DNA of 64,000 nt from Zygnema cylindricum. Taxonomy: Eukaryota; Streptophyta; Zygnematophyceae; Zygnematales; Zygnemataceae. The stretch's first letter is position 1; every line of letters starts with the position of its first letter. This document shows, piece by piece, positions 43,560 through 53,945 of this stretch. The stretch is from the NCBI GenBank assembly GCA_037447655.1, contig JBBHKE010001518.1:62001-126000 (forward strand), in the 5' to 3' direction. Under the pieces are notes generated by a model that was given only the letters and a program-made list of their open reading frames with translations, was not told the origin of the DNA and did no database searches. Both the position numbers and the translations under genes were made by a program.

Positions 43560-45530
43560 AGCACTTCTCGCTACAAAATATCAATTTGGGAGAGGGAACC
43601 GGTTAAGTCATCATATCTGCTACCATTTCTCCATCTGGTCTATATTCTAAACTAATTATTTTATGCTCAACCTTTCCTCTAACAAAACTCAAATGAATAT
43701 CCATATGTTTTGCTTTAAAATGATGTTTAGGGTTGCTGCAATTGCAATAGCAGCTTGATTATCACAAAATATCATTTGTATTCCACTGTTGATAAATCCA
43801 AGTTCTTGAAGCAATGATTTCACCCACATTTATTCTTTCACTGCTGAACAAAAGGCCATATATTCAGCCTCAAGGCCATATACTCAGCCTCCATGGTGAA
43901 CTGAGCAATCAACTTTTGTTGCTTAGTGCTCCAACGAAAGGCCCATTCCCAACATACAACACATGGCCCATTCCCAATATACAACACATACGCAGAAGTA
44001 CACCTTCTCATTAGAGCATCCCGATAACTTGCATCATTGCATCACTCCAAATGGTGATATCAGTGTTATCCCCTCCCAAATGCAACCTTAGATCTCTCGT
44101 TCCTATCAAGTATTGCATGACCCTTTTGGCCCCTTCTCAATCTTTTTTCTTAGGATCATGCAGACTCCTACCTAATATCCTTATACGTGCTGCTATTTCA
44201 GGACGGGTATAATTCATAAAGGATATCGAACTACCGACAACTTGTCTGTACGGAATAGTTTGCATAAACTTGTTTTCGTCAAGTCCTAACTCACTATCCA
44301 ATATCAAGACTCCCTCTCTCGAGCTCCCCTCATTTCCCTTCTTTAACTCCATTGGAATCGTACAACTATTTGCTTTATTCATTTGAAAATTTTCAAGCAT
44401 ATTTCCTATTGCTTCGTTTTGAGTTAGTCTTATCGTTTTTTTCTCTCTATCCCTCTCCATCTGAATTCCCAAAGTATACTTTGCCTCCCCCAAGTCTTTC
44501 ATTTCAAATCAACTTTTTAGATTATTTTCCAATTTACTAATTTTCTCTATTGATTTACTTAACACAAGCAAATCGTCAACATAGATGGCAATAAAAAATT
44601 ATACCTTCCTTGTCCTCAAATAGATAGATGGAATGATCCGAACTAATTCGGATATATCCCAAACTTGGCAAACACTTGTCCAGCTTCTTTTTCCATTGGC
44701 GTGGAGCTTGCTTTAGTCCATATAGAGACTTTATCAACGTGCACACCTTACTTTCTTCTCCTTTCTCTACAAATCCTTTCGGTTGTCGTATGAAGATATC
44801 TTCTTCTAATTCTCCGTGTAAAAAAGCGGTTTTGATGTCCATTTGGTGCACCTCCATGTCTTCCTCTGCCGCTAGACTAAGTAGGATTTGGACGGAGGGA
44901 AATCTAACAACCAAAGTGAAGGTCTTCTCATAATTGATTCCCACCATTTCTGTGAACCCCTTTACCACGAATCTGGCCTTGTATCACTCAATAGTGTTAT
45001 CGGGATTGAGTTTCAACTTAAATACCCACTTACATCTTATTGGCTTTTTGTCCGGAGGACAATCTACCAACTCCTATGTGGTTCTTTCCTTAATAGAAGT
45101 CATCTCATCATTAATAGTTGTCATCCATCTATTACGTTTTGGACTATTTACTGCTTCCGAGTAAGTCTTGGGTTTGCCCAAATGTGACAGCTTGGTAACC
45201 TTGTTGTTAACTTGTGTCTCTTGAAGTTTCTTGCTGCTTCTCCTTCCTCCTTTAAACTCATACACTGGAATGGAGGGTAATCTTAGATTTCTCTGAAAAA
45301 CTTCTACCTCTCCCCTATCCGTGGAGTCCATCTTCGGACATTCATCGTCCATTTTCGGTCTTTCCTCGTTTTCTTCCTCTATTTGAACCGGAAGCTGTGA
45401 CTCGAAGAGAGGGTCACTCTCAATCAATTTTTTTCCTTCCTCTGCAAGGTCAGGCTGAACCGGAGTTTGGTTAGAAGAATCTGAATCTAACTCATTTTTT
45501 GATTCAATTCTAACTCTAACCGATTAAGTG
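43560..45530 (-). pseudogene. Copia-6 reverse transcriptase and RNase H
   Basis: The RT has WMTTINDEMTSIKERTT, PIRCKWVFKLK, ETFTLVVRFPSVQILLSL (read EKTF), MDIKTAFLHGELEEDIFI, LYGLKQAPRQW and, after a frameshift near 44580, VDDLLVLSKS. It continues MKDLGEAKYTLGIQM and YRQVVGSSISFMNYTRPEI. RNase H shows AKYMAFCSAVKE, MWVKSLLQELGF, IFCDNQAAIAIA and ends with PVPSPK near 43600. A small tandem duplication (GGCCATATA(T/C)TCAGCCTC, 43856-43891) lies in the RNase H. An acidic linker (45074-45427) precedes the RT. Stops interrupt several segments. Confidence 0.9.
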
Positions 45531-45589
45531 TACTTAAAGGGATCTATGGACTTTCGTTCATCTATGACTACCAAGTGTTTTACTAGAAT

Positions 45590-46870
45590 TATGTCTTCTC
45601 TTCCGAGATCATAAACTCTATATCCCTTTACATTTCCATCATACCCAAGTAAGTATCCCGGCTTTCCCCTTGCATCAACTTCCTATAAGATTTTTTTGTG
45701 TTTAGACTAATCACGTGACTTCCGAACACCTTAAAGTGTGAAATATTCGGTTTTCTTTCAGTCCATCTTTCATAAAGTGTTTGTCCTTTTACCGCCAAGG
45801 TAAGGACTCTATTTTTGAGATAGTTAGCACAATTCATAGCTTATGCCCAAAAACGTTTTTTTATCTTTTTATGTGTCAACATACTACGAGCACTATCACT
45901 TAATGTCCGATTAAGTCACTCGGCTACACTGTTTTGTTATGAGTTATTTCAGACAGTCTTTTGGTGTTGAACCCCTTCCTCTTTCAAATAATTCTCAAAC
46001 TCATTAGAAGTGTATTCCCCCCCATTATCACTCCTCACTCTCTTTATAGGTGTCTCATGAAGATTTTCACTCCATGCTTTATACTCCTTAAAATAAGCTG
46101 AAGCCTCAGATTTGTTTTTCAAGAAGTATTTGTCTAGAGTATCTAGACCAATCATCAGTGATTGTAGGCATAAATCTTTTCCCTCTAACTGATGGCTCTT
46201 TGGCCGGTCCCCATGTATCAGTATGTACTAGAACTAATACCTTTTCACCCTTATATGTTGAGGTTTTCTAAAAAGGCAATATGTGGGCCTTACCTTAAGC
46301 ACATCCACTACAATCATACAAAGTCTCATTATCTCCAAAATGTATGCCCTCAACTAAACCCATTTTCTTCATTTCCTTCAATCATTCTCGATGCACATGT
46401 CCTTATCTTTTATGCCACATCATCAAATAACTTACACTAGCATAGTAAACTCCTATATTTACATTACTCAAATTCAGCACAAATATTCCCTGGCTACCTT
46501 TTTCGGCTGTGAAGTACACTTCATTCTCATAACTAGCAACAAAGAATCCTTTGTTAGTACTAGTCTCAAAACCTTTATCATCTAAGACCGGCGTAGAGAT
46601 AAGATTCTTGTTCAACTATCGAAAAATATAACATCAAAGAAAGTAACTATAGATGTCTTACCATCAACTAAGACTCTCAAATCCACTGATCCCACTGAAT
46701 TAGTGGTCACTATTCTCCCATCCCTATACTCTATCTTTATAGTGGGGATCTTTCTTATTTTGGTAAACAATGGTTTTTCTCTACACATGCATAGAGGATC
46801 CTGAATCAATAGTCTATCTTTTTTCAGGAGCTTTTTTTACTCCACCAAAAGCACACTTTTGCCTCCTTGG
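45590..46870 (-). pseudogene. Copia-6 protease and integrase
   Basis: Protease TIDSGSSMHVC lies at about 46820-46790, with S in place of the usual A. Pre-integrase then shows ISTPVLDDKGF and a degraded H-x-H-x-C-x-x-C (WLKEMKKMGLV; CSGCA*GK). The DDE core has HTDTWGP near 46230, RVRSDNGGEYTSNEF near 46030 and VAE*LNRT near 45925. The C-terminal FKVFGSHV and YLGMMEM blocks follow. Many in-frame stops are present. Confidence 0.88.
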
Positions 46871-47029
46871 AATCTCTGGCTCACCTTTCATTTCCAGCTC
46901 CTTATTGAGGAGAAGTTCTCCATCGTCCTCATCGGAATCCTCTCCTATGACTTGTGTTGCCACAAATGCCTTCTTTTTCCTTGCAGCTGGTTTTTCCATC
47001 TGTTCCTCCTTCAATCTCAGCGCTGTCAG

Positions 47030-47770
47030 TTTAGTACACTTTGCCATGTTGTGCCCTGGCTTCTTACAATAGTTACAAAGCTACTTCTTAGGTTTTGATC
47101 CACATCCATCATGGTTTCCACTTCCTTCTCCACCAAAGTTTCCATAAGGTTTCTTGGAATCCATATCCCTCCAATTAGTTTCGGTAGCCAAAGCCTGAAC
47201 ACTCTTTCCTCCTCTCCGTATGTCAATTGTACCTTCTCGAACCAAAATCATCTATACAATGGAGTTCCAAATCCATCGATAATCTGGCAAATCCTGAACC
47301 CTAAAGACAATGTTTTCATAAACATCTAAGAGTTTCATAAACAAAGTATTCACCTTCTCTTTTTCTGTCTCCCTTTTTCTTGCACTCTCCAACTCCATAA
47401 ATAACCCGGCCAAGTCATTGCAAAAGTCTAACATCTTTCCCCCTTTGTACACGTATGCCTGTACCTTCTGATTCGCCAACTTTTGCTGCTGAATTAAACC
47501 GCTCTTGTAAATGTTGACAAGAGCCTCCCACAACTCATCTGCCCTGTCCACATGAAGACGAGGTGTAGCCACTGCTTGAGTAGACGACCGAGAATAAAAG
47601 GAGTCGCCACGATATTGTTGAAATCCCAGATTTCACCGTCATTTGCCTTAGTTTTTTGAATGTCTCCTACCGTAACAGATCTTGTAGCAATCGGTGTGAG
47701 TGTGTCCTTCCCCTTCTCTTTACCTATGTCCGACACGATGCTTTCTCCAACATCTTCTACTACTTCTGCT
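47030..47770 (-). pseudogene. Copia-6 gag with single zinc knuckle
   Basis: A UBN2-type core lies at 47572-47252 (ADELWEALVNIYKSGLIQQQ; FCNDLAGLFMELESARKRET; LFMKLLDVYENIVF). A Gly/Asp-rich linker follows, then one CCHC knuckle (CNYCKKPGHNMAKC, about 47077-47036). This differs from the two-knuckle gags of copia-1, -2 and -3. The N-terminal part (47770-47600) is frameshifted. Confidence 0.88.
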
Positions 47771-47962
47771 CCCGCAGATCCTCATGTGAATCGAGATCCT
47801 CCAAACTTTAGTGGAATTCCTAATTTTGCGAATTTCCGACGCACACCACCATTTTCAATGCCTCATAGCCGTTTTTCAAACATTGCACACCTTATCATGG
47901 TTTCCCAATAAACAAACCTTGTTCCATTTAAAATGGGCACCTTAGAGGGTGGGCCTGTAACA

Positions 47963-49072
47963 TGTCATTTTGTGACCTCTATAGGTACACAGAATGTCCA
48001 GCTTATATAAAGCCTCTATGATAATATTTGTACTTTTGACTTTGGCAATGAATAAGTGCCACCTTGGCACGCAAAAACCCTCACCAACTACACCACTGTG
48101 TAGGGTGGACTCCCCTAAGCCTGCAGCAAAAAGAATCATTGAATTTGCTCACCTGAGCATTAAGTTATGGTTGTTCAAAGGCAGCATATTTATACAGATG
48201 GCTTTTGGGAGAGAGGACTTTCAAAAAAATTGTCTAAGTCCTAAGAACCTTCTCTTAACTACTCTATACCAATCAAACATTGTATTCTAAATTATGTACA
48301 TACAAAGTACGGTAGCCGCTGTACTTTATGTACGAAAATAGTCGGCACCACTTTCGGTCTACCACGTGGCATAGAGGTCATCGTCATTCTGTATTTTTCT
48401 TAATGGCATCCTATAAGACGATGCCACCTTTCTTTTTCCTCTTTATTAAAGAAGTACGGTCAAATATTCTCTCCGGCATTTCGACACTTACGCGTTTCGT
48501 CTGTTTGTGATTCTGTTATAAATATCGACCGTCTGATGCTGATGGTGCGGCGAAAAATGTCGACCGTTGAAATTCTTTATTGTGTTGACCGTTTTAAATT
48601 TCAACGGTCTTCGTCCCATGTTGACCATTGAAAATCTTGGCTCTTTTGCAAGTCGTCGATCACGGATGACATTTAATTTCGTCCGTTGAAATTAAATGTC
48701 GTTGCATTTATTTCGTACGGTATAAAACTTTGTACTGATTGTCCTTCCCATGTTCGTTTCGTTTCATTAGCCGTTAAATAATTTATGTCGCCGCGTCATC
48801 TGTTATATACGTATGAAACACAATACATCCATCGATTCTTCAACACCTAACGGATAAAGCGTGGCGACGATTCAAACGTTTTCCCGATGTTATATGATCA
48901 ATTATTGCTCCTGGTAGAATATCTTTTGCACAAACTTGTCTTCTCATCTGCATGAGGCAGCCATGGTTGCCTGCAAGTCTTGCTACTTCTTAGTGACTAC
49001 GACAAGTATGAGAACAATAAAATAACCATGGACTGACTAAGAAGATAGATTGTAAAATACCCTTTTTCAATA
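47963..49072 (-). repeat. Copia-6 5' LTR
   Basis: Plus text TGTCATTTTGTGACC to CTTTTTCAATA; the terminal CA of the other LTR is TA here. GTTTCGTTTCATT lies at about 48755. The sequence next to it in minus sense (TGTTACAGGCCCACCC) does not resemble the TGGTATC primer site of the other elements. Confidence 0.88.
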
Positions 49073-49077
49073 AGTAT

Positions 49078-49191
49078 CTTGAATGGATGGCAACCCACAT
49101 TGCGCCAATTTTTTCGACGAAGGTCCAGACTTGCGAAAAAATGGATTTTTTTGAGTTGTAAACTCTACTTTCTAGTAGGCAAACATCAAGC
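49078..49191 (+). repeat. Block Y continued, copy of 39895-40010
   Basis: CTTGAATGGATGGCAACCCA onward matches block X, including the AATTTTTTCGACGAAGGTC and TTTCTAGTAGGCAAACATCA stretches, up to the start of the 40-bp satellite. Confidence 0.85.
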
Positions 49192-50112
49192 GTGTATCTA
49201 AACTACACAAACTGTTAGCGCTAACATGAATTGTTACCTAACTTACACAAACTCTTGGCGCTAACAAGAATTGTTACCTAACTAACACAAACTGTTAGCG
49301 CTAACAAGAATTGAAATCTAAATTACACAAACTGTTAGCGCTAACAAGAACTGTTACCTAACTTACACAAACTATTAGCACTAACAAAAATTGTAACCTA
49401 ACTAACACAAACTGTTAGCGCTAACATGAATTCTTATCTAAATTACACAACTATTAGCGCTAACAAAAGTTGTTATCAAAATTACACAAACTGTTAGCGC
49501 TAACAAGAATTTTAACCTTACTAACACAAACTGTTAGCGCTAAGAGGAATTTTTATCTAAACTTCACAAACTGTTAGCGCTAACAGGAATTGTTATCTAA
49601 ACTTTACAAACTGTTAACGCTAACAGGAATTGTTACCTAACTTACACATAGTGTTAGCACTAACAAAAATTGTTACCTAACTTACAGAAAATGTTATCGC
49701 TAACATGAATTGTTTTCTTAATTACACAAACTGTTAGCGCTTAAAGGAATTCTTACCTAACTTACACAAACTGTTAACGCTAGCAGAAATTGTTATCTAA
49801 ATTACAAAAACTATTAGCGCTAACAAGAGTTGTTATCTAAATTACACAAACTATTAGCCCTAACGGGAATTTTCACCTAAATTACACAAACTATTAGCGC
49901 TAACAAGAATTGTTAATTGTTATCTTAACTACACAAATTGTTAGCGCTAACAGGAATTGAGACCTAACTTACACAAACTGTTAGCGCTAACACGAATTGT
50001 TACCTAACTTACACAAACTGTTAGCGTTAACAAGAATTGTAACCTAACTTTCACAAACTGTTAGGCCTAACAGGAATTTTCACCTAAATTACACAAACTA
50101 TTAGCGCCAACA
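49192..50112 (+). repeat. 40-bp satellite array, 23 copies, palindromic core
   Basis: The unit is about 40 bp: (C)TAA(C/A)TTACACAAACT, then GTTAGCGCTAAC, then AGGAATTGTTAC or variants. Core positions start at 49214, 49254, 49294, 49334, 49374, 49414, 49453, 49493, 49533, 49573, 49613, 49653, 49693, 49733, 49773, 49813, 49853, 49893, about 49940, 49980, 50020, 50060 and 50100. The core GTTAGCGCTAAC is a perfect 12-bp palindrome in most units, with substitutions in about a third. The array is absent from the paralogous block X, where about 9 bp sits instead. Confidence 0.95.
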
Positions 50113-50850
50113 TTCCATGAATTCGCGGATCGGTGGCAAGCAAAACTCATGCGAAGTATTTCTTGGAACGAGCAGCTAAGAGGGAGAGCAAGATGAAGAG
50201 GGAGGGGGATTGGAAGGATGATGTGGAGGGGGACAGAGAGGAAAGAGAAGGGGAGGGAAGGAAAAAAAGGGGAGAGAGAGGAGTGAGAATGAGAGAGAAA
50301 AACACAGAGCGGGAGAGGGAGAGGGATACAAAGAGCGGTATGGATACAAAGAGGGGGAGGGTAAAGTGAAGAATAGGGAGAGGGAGGGAGAGGACGATTG
50401 GGAGGTGGAGATGGTGGAGAATAGGGATCGAGAGAGGGGAGGGAGAGTTACAGGGAAAGGAAAAGTATAGGGTGAGGTAGGGGGAGAGGAAAAGAGAGAG
50501 GAGGTGGTGCGAGAGGGGGAGGTGGACTAGGAGGAGATAGAGGGATGTGGGGGGTTCGAGAGAGTAAATCCGAGGGAGAGGAAGTTGTAGGGGGATAGGT
50601 GTAGTGGGAGGGAAGTTGAGTTGGAAATAAAGCGGAGGTAGGGAGGGGGACAGTAAAACGCGGTGTAAGAGGGAAAGGGGGGTATAGCGAGGTTAAGATA
50701 GAGGGGGAGAGAGCGGAGAATAAGAAGACGGTGAGGTAGGTGGATGGGGATGGTGAGGTTGGTAGAAAGGTTGAGGTAGAGGTGGAGGGTGAGGTAGAGA
50801 CGGACGGGGAGGGGACGAGGAGGGGAGTTAAGGGAAGGCGAGAGTACTAT
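50113..50850 (+). repeat. Block Y continued with G+A-rich tract
   Basis: 50113-50540 matches 40021-40053 plus 40623-41000 of block X without the solo LTR, so this is the empty-site version. The purine-rich stretch then extends further than in X, to about 50850. Lysine/Arg/Glu and Ser/Pro/Leu ORFs in it are low-complexity. Confidence 0.85.
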
Positions 50851-51753
50851 CACTGGATACTTGGAAGAAAGGCGGTTAGTGGACACTATCGACGGATCAT
50901 TTACGGATCTATAAACGACACTACAAGCCAAATCTGGGTATACAGTCATCTCTATAGATGTTTGCGAAAAATAGCTGGCGAAAGCCAAGTCATCCTCTAT
51001 GTTCACATCACAAAATTAGAAACAAGTGGATACTCAAGCTCGGAGAATACTTTTTCAACATTTGGCTGATAACTTGTTTTCCAAATGTATTATCGAAATT
51101 TTATATAAAAATAATAATAATTATATTAGTAATAACAGTCAATTCAATAAGAATTTTAACAACAATAGTAATAATAAAAAAATAATAATGACAAAAGTAG
51201 TGAATAGTGACTACAACATACATTAATGGTGACCAATGATAAATAATATCAAAAAATAAAATGTCAAAATCCAGTAGTAAATGTTTTTATCAAAAAGAAA
51301 ACGAAAATAAAAAAATGCTTATCTGAAGAACTAAATTTAATCTAGAGTTCCTAATTTGTAAATCTTTAAAAATGCTCTAATTTTAATCAATTTTTTTATT
51401 TTATACTTTGTTTTCGATATTCGGTTTTTTTATTTGAAATTCGACATGATTTGTAAAAAAATTATCATTTTCTCGTCATTTTCTTTCAAATTGATGATTG
51501 TTGTTGAAATCTGGTTATGTTGATTTCACGTTTCTTAATGTTTTTTTCTTTTCTTAAACATTGATACGATTAGTGATAAATTGTACCAAAGTGGGGAAAA
51601 AACGGGAGGGCAGAGGGTAAAAAAGACAAGCCGAGAGTGCATGCAAACAAATACAATTGTGATTGGAAAATCTTAAATTTATGTTGTCTTTTTTTTTCCT
51701 CGATATTTTATTTTTTCATGGTATGATTGGTTTTGCGGATGGCCGTGTCACAG
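50851..51753 (+). other. LRR gene intron upstream of a cut exon
   Basis: 50983-51065 matches the end of block X. AT-rich DNA with (AAT)-type runs follows. 51590-51750 resembles the sequence preceding the other LRR exons (G-rich stretch, ATGCAAACAAAT, TGATTGGTTTTGCGGAT, then GTGTCACAG). No full exon is present. Confidence 0.55.
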
Positions 51754-51765
51754 AGATGTATCTTA
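51754..51765 (+). pseudogene. Start of a third LRR exon, cut by copia-4
   Basis: GGTTTTGCGGATGGCCGTGT then CACAG matches the acceptor region of the 39164 exon (GGTTTTGTGGATATCGATGT then CACAG). Only 10-12 bp of presumed exon follow before the copia-4 LTR at 51766. The rest of the exon is expected beyond the element's far LTR, which was not found in the window. Confidence 0.55.
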
Positions 51766-52348
51766 TGTTACGATTCATTGCTAGAATCGTACGCACGCGG
51801 AATCAGTTTGATTTCGCAAAAGAAAAACTGTACTTTCTAGAATATACCGAAAGTACACCGAAAGTACAGTTACGTGTATTTAGATAAAGTTCTAGTTGTT
51901 TCGCGAAATATATTTGTTGTTTCGTTTCGCGTCTAGATTGTCGTACGTCTAATATAGAACGATAGTACTTCTAGCTTTGTCTAGTACTTTCGTCTTAGCT
52001 TGTCGTTTTGCTATGTTTCACCCCTTAGTGAGAATTAGAGTGTTCTAGTCTGATCTGCGGACAGGTGGCATCTGGAGGCTCCTTGGCGGCGCACGCTCAC
52101 ACGTGTCACGCCATGGCTGGTATTGTATTTAAGGGACACCATGACTATGTGCTAATCAATCAATGAGGAATTGGAGGATTATATGGAGTAATAGATGAGA
52201 TAGAGAAGAAATTGTAATTTCAGTTTTATATTAATGTGAGAATCTTTTGAAATGTCTCTTCAATGTTGATTTAATGTTTTATAATCTGAATGCTTCTGCT
52301 GCTATAAGTGTTTGTAAGTGAGCTCAGATTTTATTATCGATCCTTTCA
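51766..52348 (+). repeat. Copia-4 5' LTR
   Basis: TGTTACGATTCATTGC to TCGATCCTTTCA, 583 bp, the same family as the solo LTR at 40054-40622. It carries GTTTCGTTTCGCGT at 51919-51932 and a TATTTAAG TATA-like word near 52126. Confidence 0.92.
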
Positions 52349-52349
52349 T

Positions 52350-52364
52350 TTGGTATCGGAGCGG
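52350..52364 (+). other. Copia-4 primer-binding site
   Basis: TTGGTATCGGAGCGG just after the LTR end TTTCA. Confidence 0.85.
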
Positions 52365-52395
52365 GTAGAGCTCCATTGTAGTATTTCCTTTGGTT

Positions 52396-53091
52396 ATGGG
52401 TGGAAGGAACAAAAAGAAGTCCCCTTTCACTCCCTCCTTTTCAGCTACCCCTGTTTCTAACTTTTGGGAAAATTTGCCGACTCCCGAGGATCCTCCTAAA
52501 GAAGAGAAAGAGTTCAGTTTTACCGGAGCCGCATTTGAGTCATCATTCCCCACGGATTCAGTTGATCAAAATAGAGGTGTCGGTCGCTCGATGTCCGACA
52601 ATCAAATGCGAGAGTATTTGGAGAGTTTTATGCGTCGGATTGATGAGAAATTCTCAGCCGTGGATAGGAGGTTTGATGAGTTAGCTCACGGTGAGCCGGA
52701 TCCCGATCCGGATGGAGGAGATTCCGATGATAGTGATGAGGAGGCAAAGAAAGTGAAAGATAAGAGGGGGAAATTTAAGCTTGATGACGATTCCGATTTA
52801 GAAGAAGATAGTCAAGGAGTGGAAATGTTTCAGATGCCCGGAAAGACCGTCATATTCAATGGATCGAATTACCGTTCGTGGAAGAAATATATTCGAGCTC
52901 AATTGATTTTGAGAAGCCTTTGGAAGATCGTCAACGGAGAAGAGAAAATGCCGGTCGGAGATGCGAAGGCTCGTCGTTTGTGGAGGCGAAAGAATCTTGT
53001 GGCTATCACCGGATTGATGCAAACGTGTTCAGTTTCCGTGCATGATCATTTCCTCACGCATAGCACCGCACACGGATGTTGGAAGAAGTTA
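52396..53091 (+). pseudogene. Copia-4 gag, cut short by recombination
   Basis: The ATG at 52396 gives MGGRNKKKSP, akin to the gag starts of copia-1 and copia-3. An acidic Asp/Ser/Glu-rich extension (residues about 95-150) contains EYLESFMRRIDEKFSAVDRR, a likely coiled coil. The gag core starts MPGKTVIFNGSNYRSWKKYI. It runs to THSTAHGCWKKL, where copia-1 continues ENHFEKRV, but here the sequence switches to gypsy integrase. Everything downstream (knuckles, pol) is missing. Confidence 0.88.
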
Positions 53092-53945
53092 TCCTCAGCG
53101 ACTGTGATCGAAAATTTGTGAGCCATTTTGGAGAAGTATGTTGGAGCTGTGTGGAGCGTAGTAGGCCATATCCATAGCTTATCACCCTCATACCGACGGT
53201 CAGACCGAAAAGGTAAATCGGACTTTAGATGAGGCTTTACGACCTTATGTACCGGTGCACCAAACGGATTGGGTGAACCATTTGACAGCAATTGAGGTGG
53301 CGTACAATAGTGCGGTGCACTCGTCCATGAATGCTACGCCATTTTCCCTCAATGGACGACAACCCACCCTTCCCCAAAATTTATTGGCAGCGGATAGCCC
53401 TACACAGCTCTAGATTTTGCCAAAACGCTGTAAGGGAATCAAAAAAAGGTGGTGATGACGCTCCAGCTTGCAAATGACCATAAAAAATCACACGCCAACG
53501 CTCACCGGAAGGACATCGTATTTAGCGTGGGTGATAAGGTTCGCCTTAATATGGCAAACTTGTCATTACCGGGGGCCCTCTCCAAGAAGTTGACACCGAG
53601 ATTTACGCGCCCGTTCACTGTTATGTCAAAGGTGGGAGAAGTGGCCTATAAGCTGGATATACCAAAGAACTAACATATCCACAATGTCTTCCATGTTTCC
53701 CTCCACAAACAATTTCGCAACCATGATTCGATTTTTCCTAATCGACGACCGAATACCCCTTTACTGCCCATTCACGGTACATCGGACGAGTACGAGGTAG
53801 AGGAGATCCTTTAGTCGTGTCGCTCTTATAATTCTAACTCCACCCAATATTTGGTGCGTTGGAAAGGCTACGCACTTGAAGACGACTCTTCGATGGATGA
53901 GGAGGATCTACATTCACCTAAATTGCTGCGCCAGTTTACACAGAG
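53092..53945 (+). pseudogene. Ty3/gypsy chromovirus integrase C-terminus and chromodomain
   Basis: In shifting frames it shows ILSDCDRKFVSHF, then AYHPHTDGQTEKVNRTLDEA with the catalytic E (about 53180-53240), WVNHLTAIEVAYNSAVHSS and PF-x-L-N-G-R-Q-P. The GPY/F-like region follows (FSVGDKVRLNMANLSL; LTPRFTRPFTVMSKVGEVAY; HIHNVFHVSLHKQF). A chromodomain begins DEYEVEEIL near 53785 and has YLVRWKGYALEDDSSMDEED near 53851-53910 and LLRQF. Stops at about 53411, 53671 and 53812 break it. Chromodomains direct gypsy integration towards modified chromatin. No gypsy RT, protease or gag is joined upstream. Confidence 0.9.

Larger units (their letters stand above)
42409..49072 (-). mobile_element. Complete Ty1/copia retrotransposon copia-6 (different lineage)
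   Basis: 6664 bp, minus strand. LTRs are 42409-43523 (3') and 47963-49072 (5'), about 1.1 kb each. Target duplications are AATAT (42404-42408) and AGTAT (49073-49077); the empty paralogue at 39890-39894 reads AGTAT. Domains in minus order are gag, single zinc knuckle, protease, integrase, RT, RNase H. LTR divergence is clearly higher than in copia-1 and copia-2, so it is older. Several stops and frameshifts break the pol. Confidence 0.93.

Noticed and set aside
49192-50112. Resemblance to a CRISPR array (regular 40-bp period, palindromic core)
   Set aside because: The whole unit repeats, so there are no unique spacers, and the context is a plant intron. It is a minisatellite.
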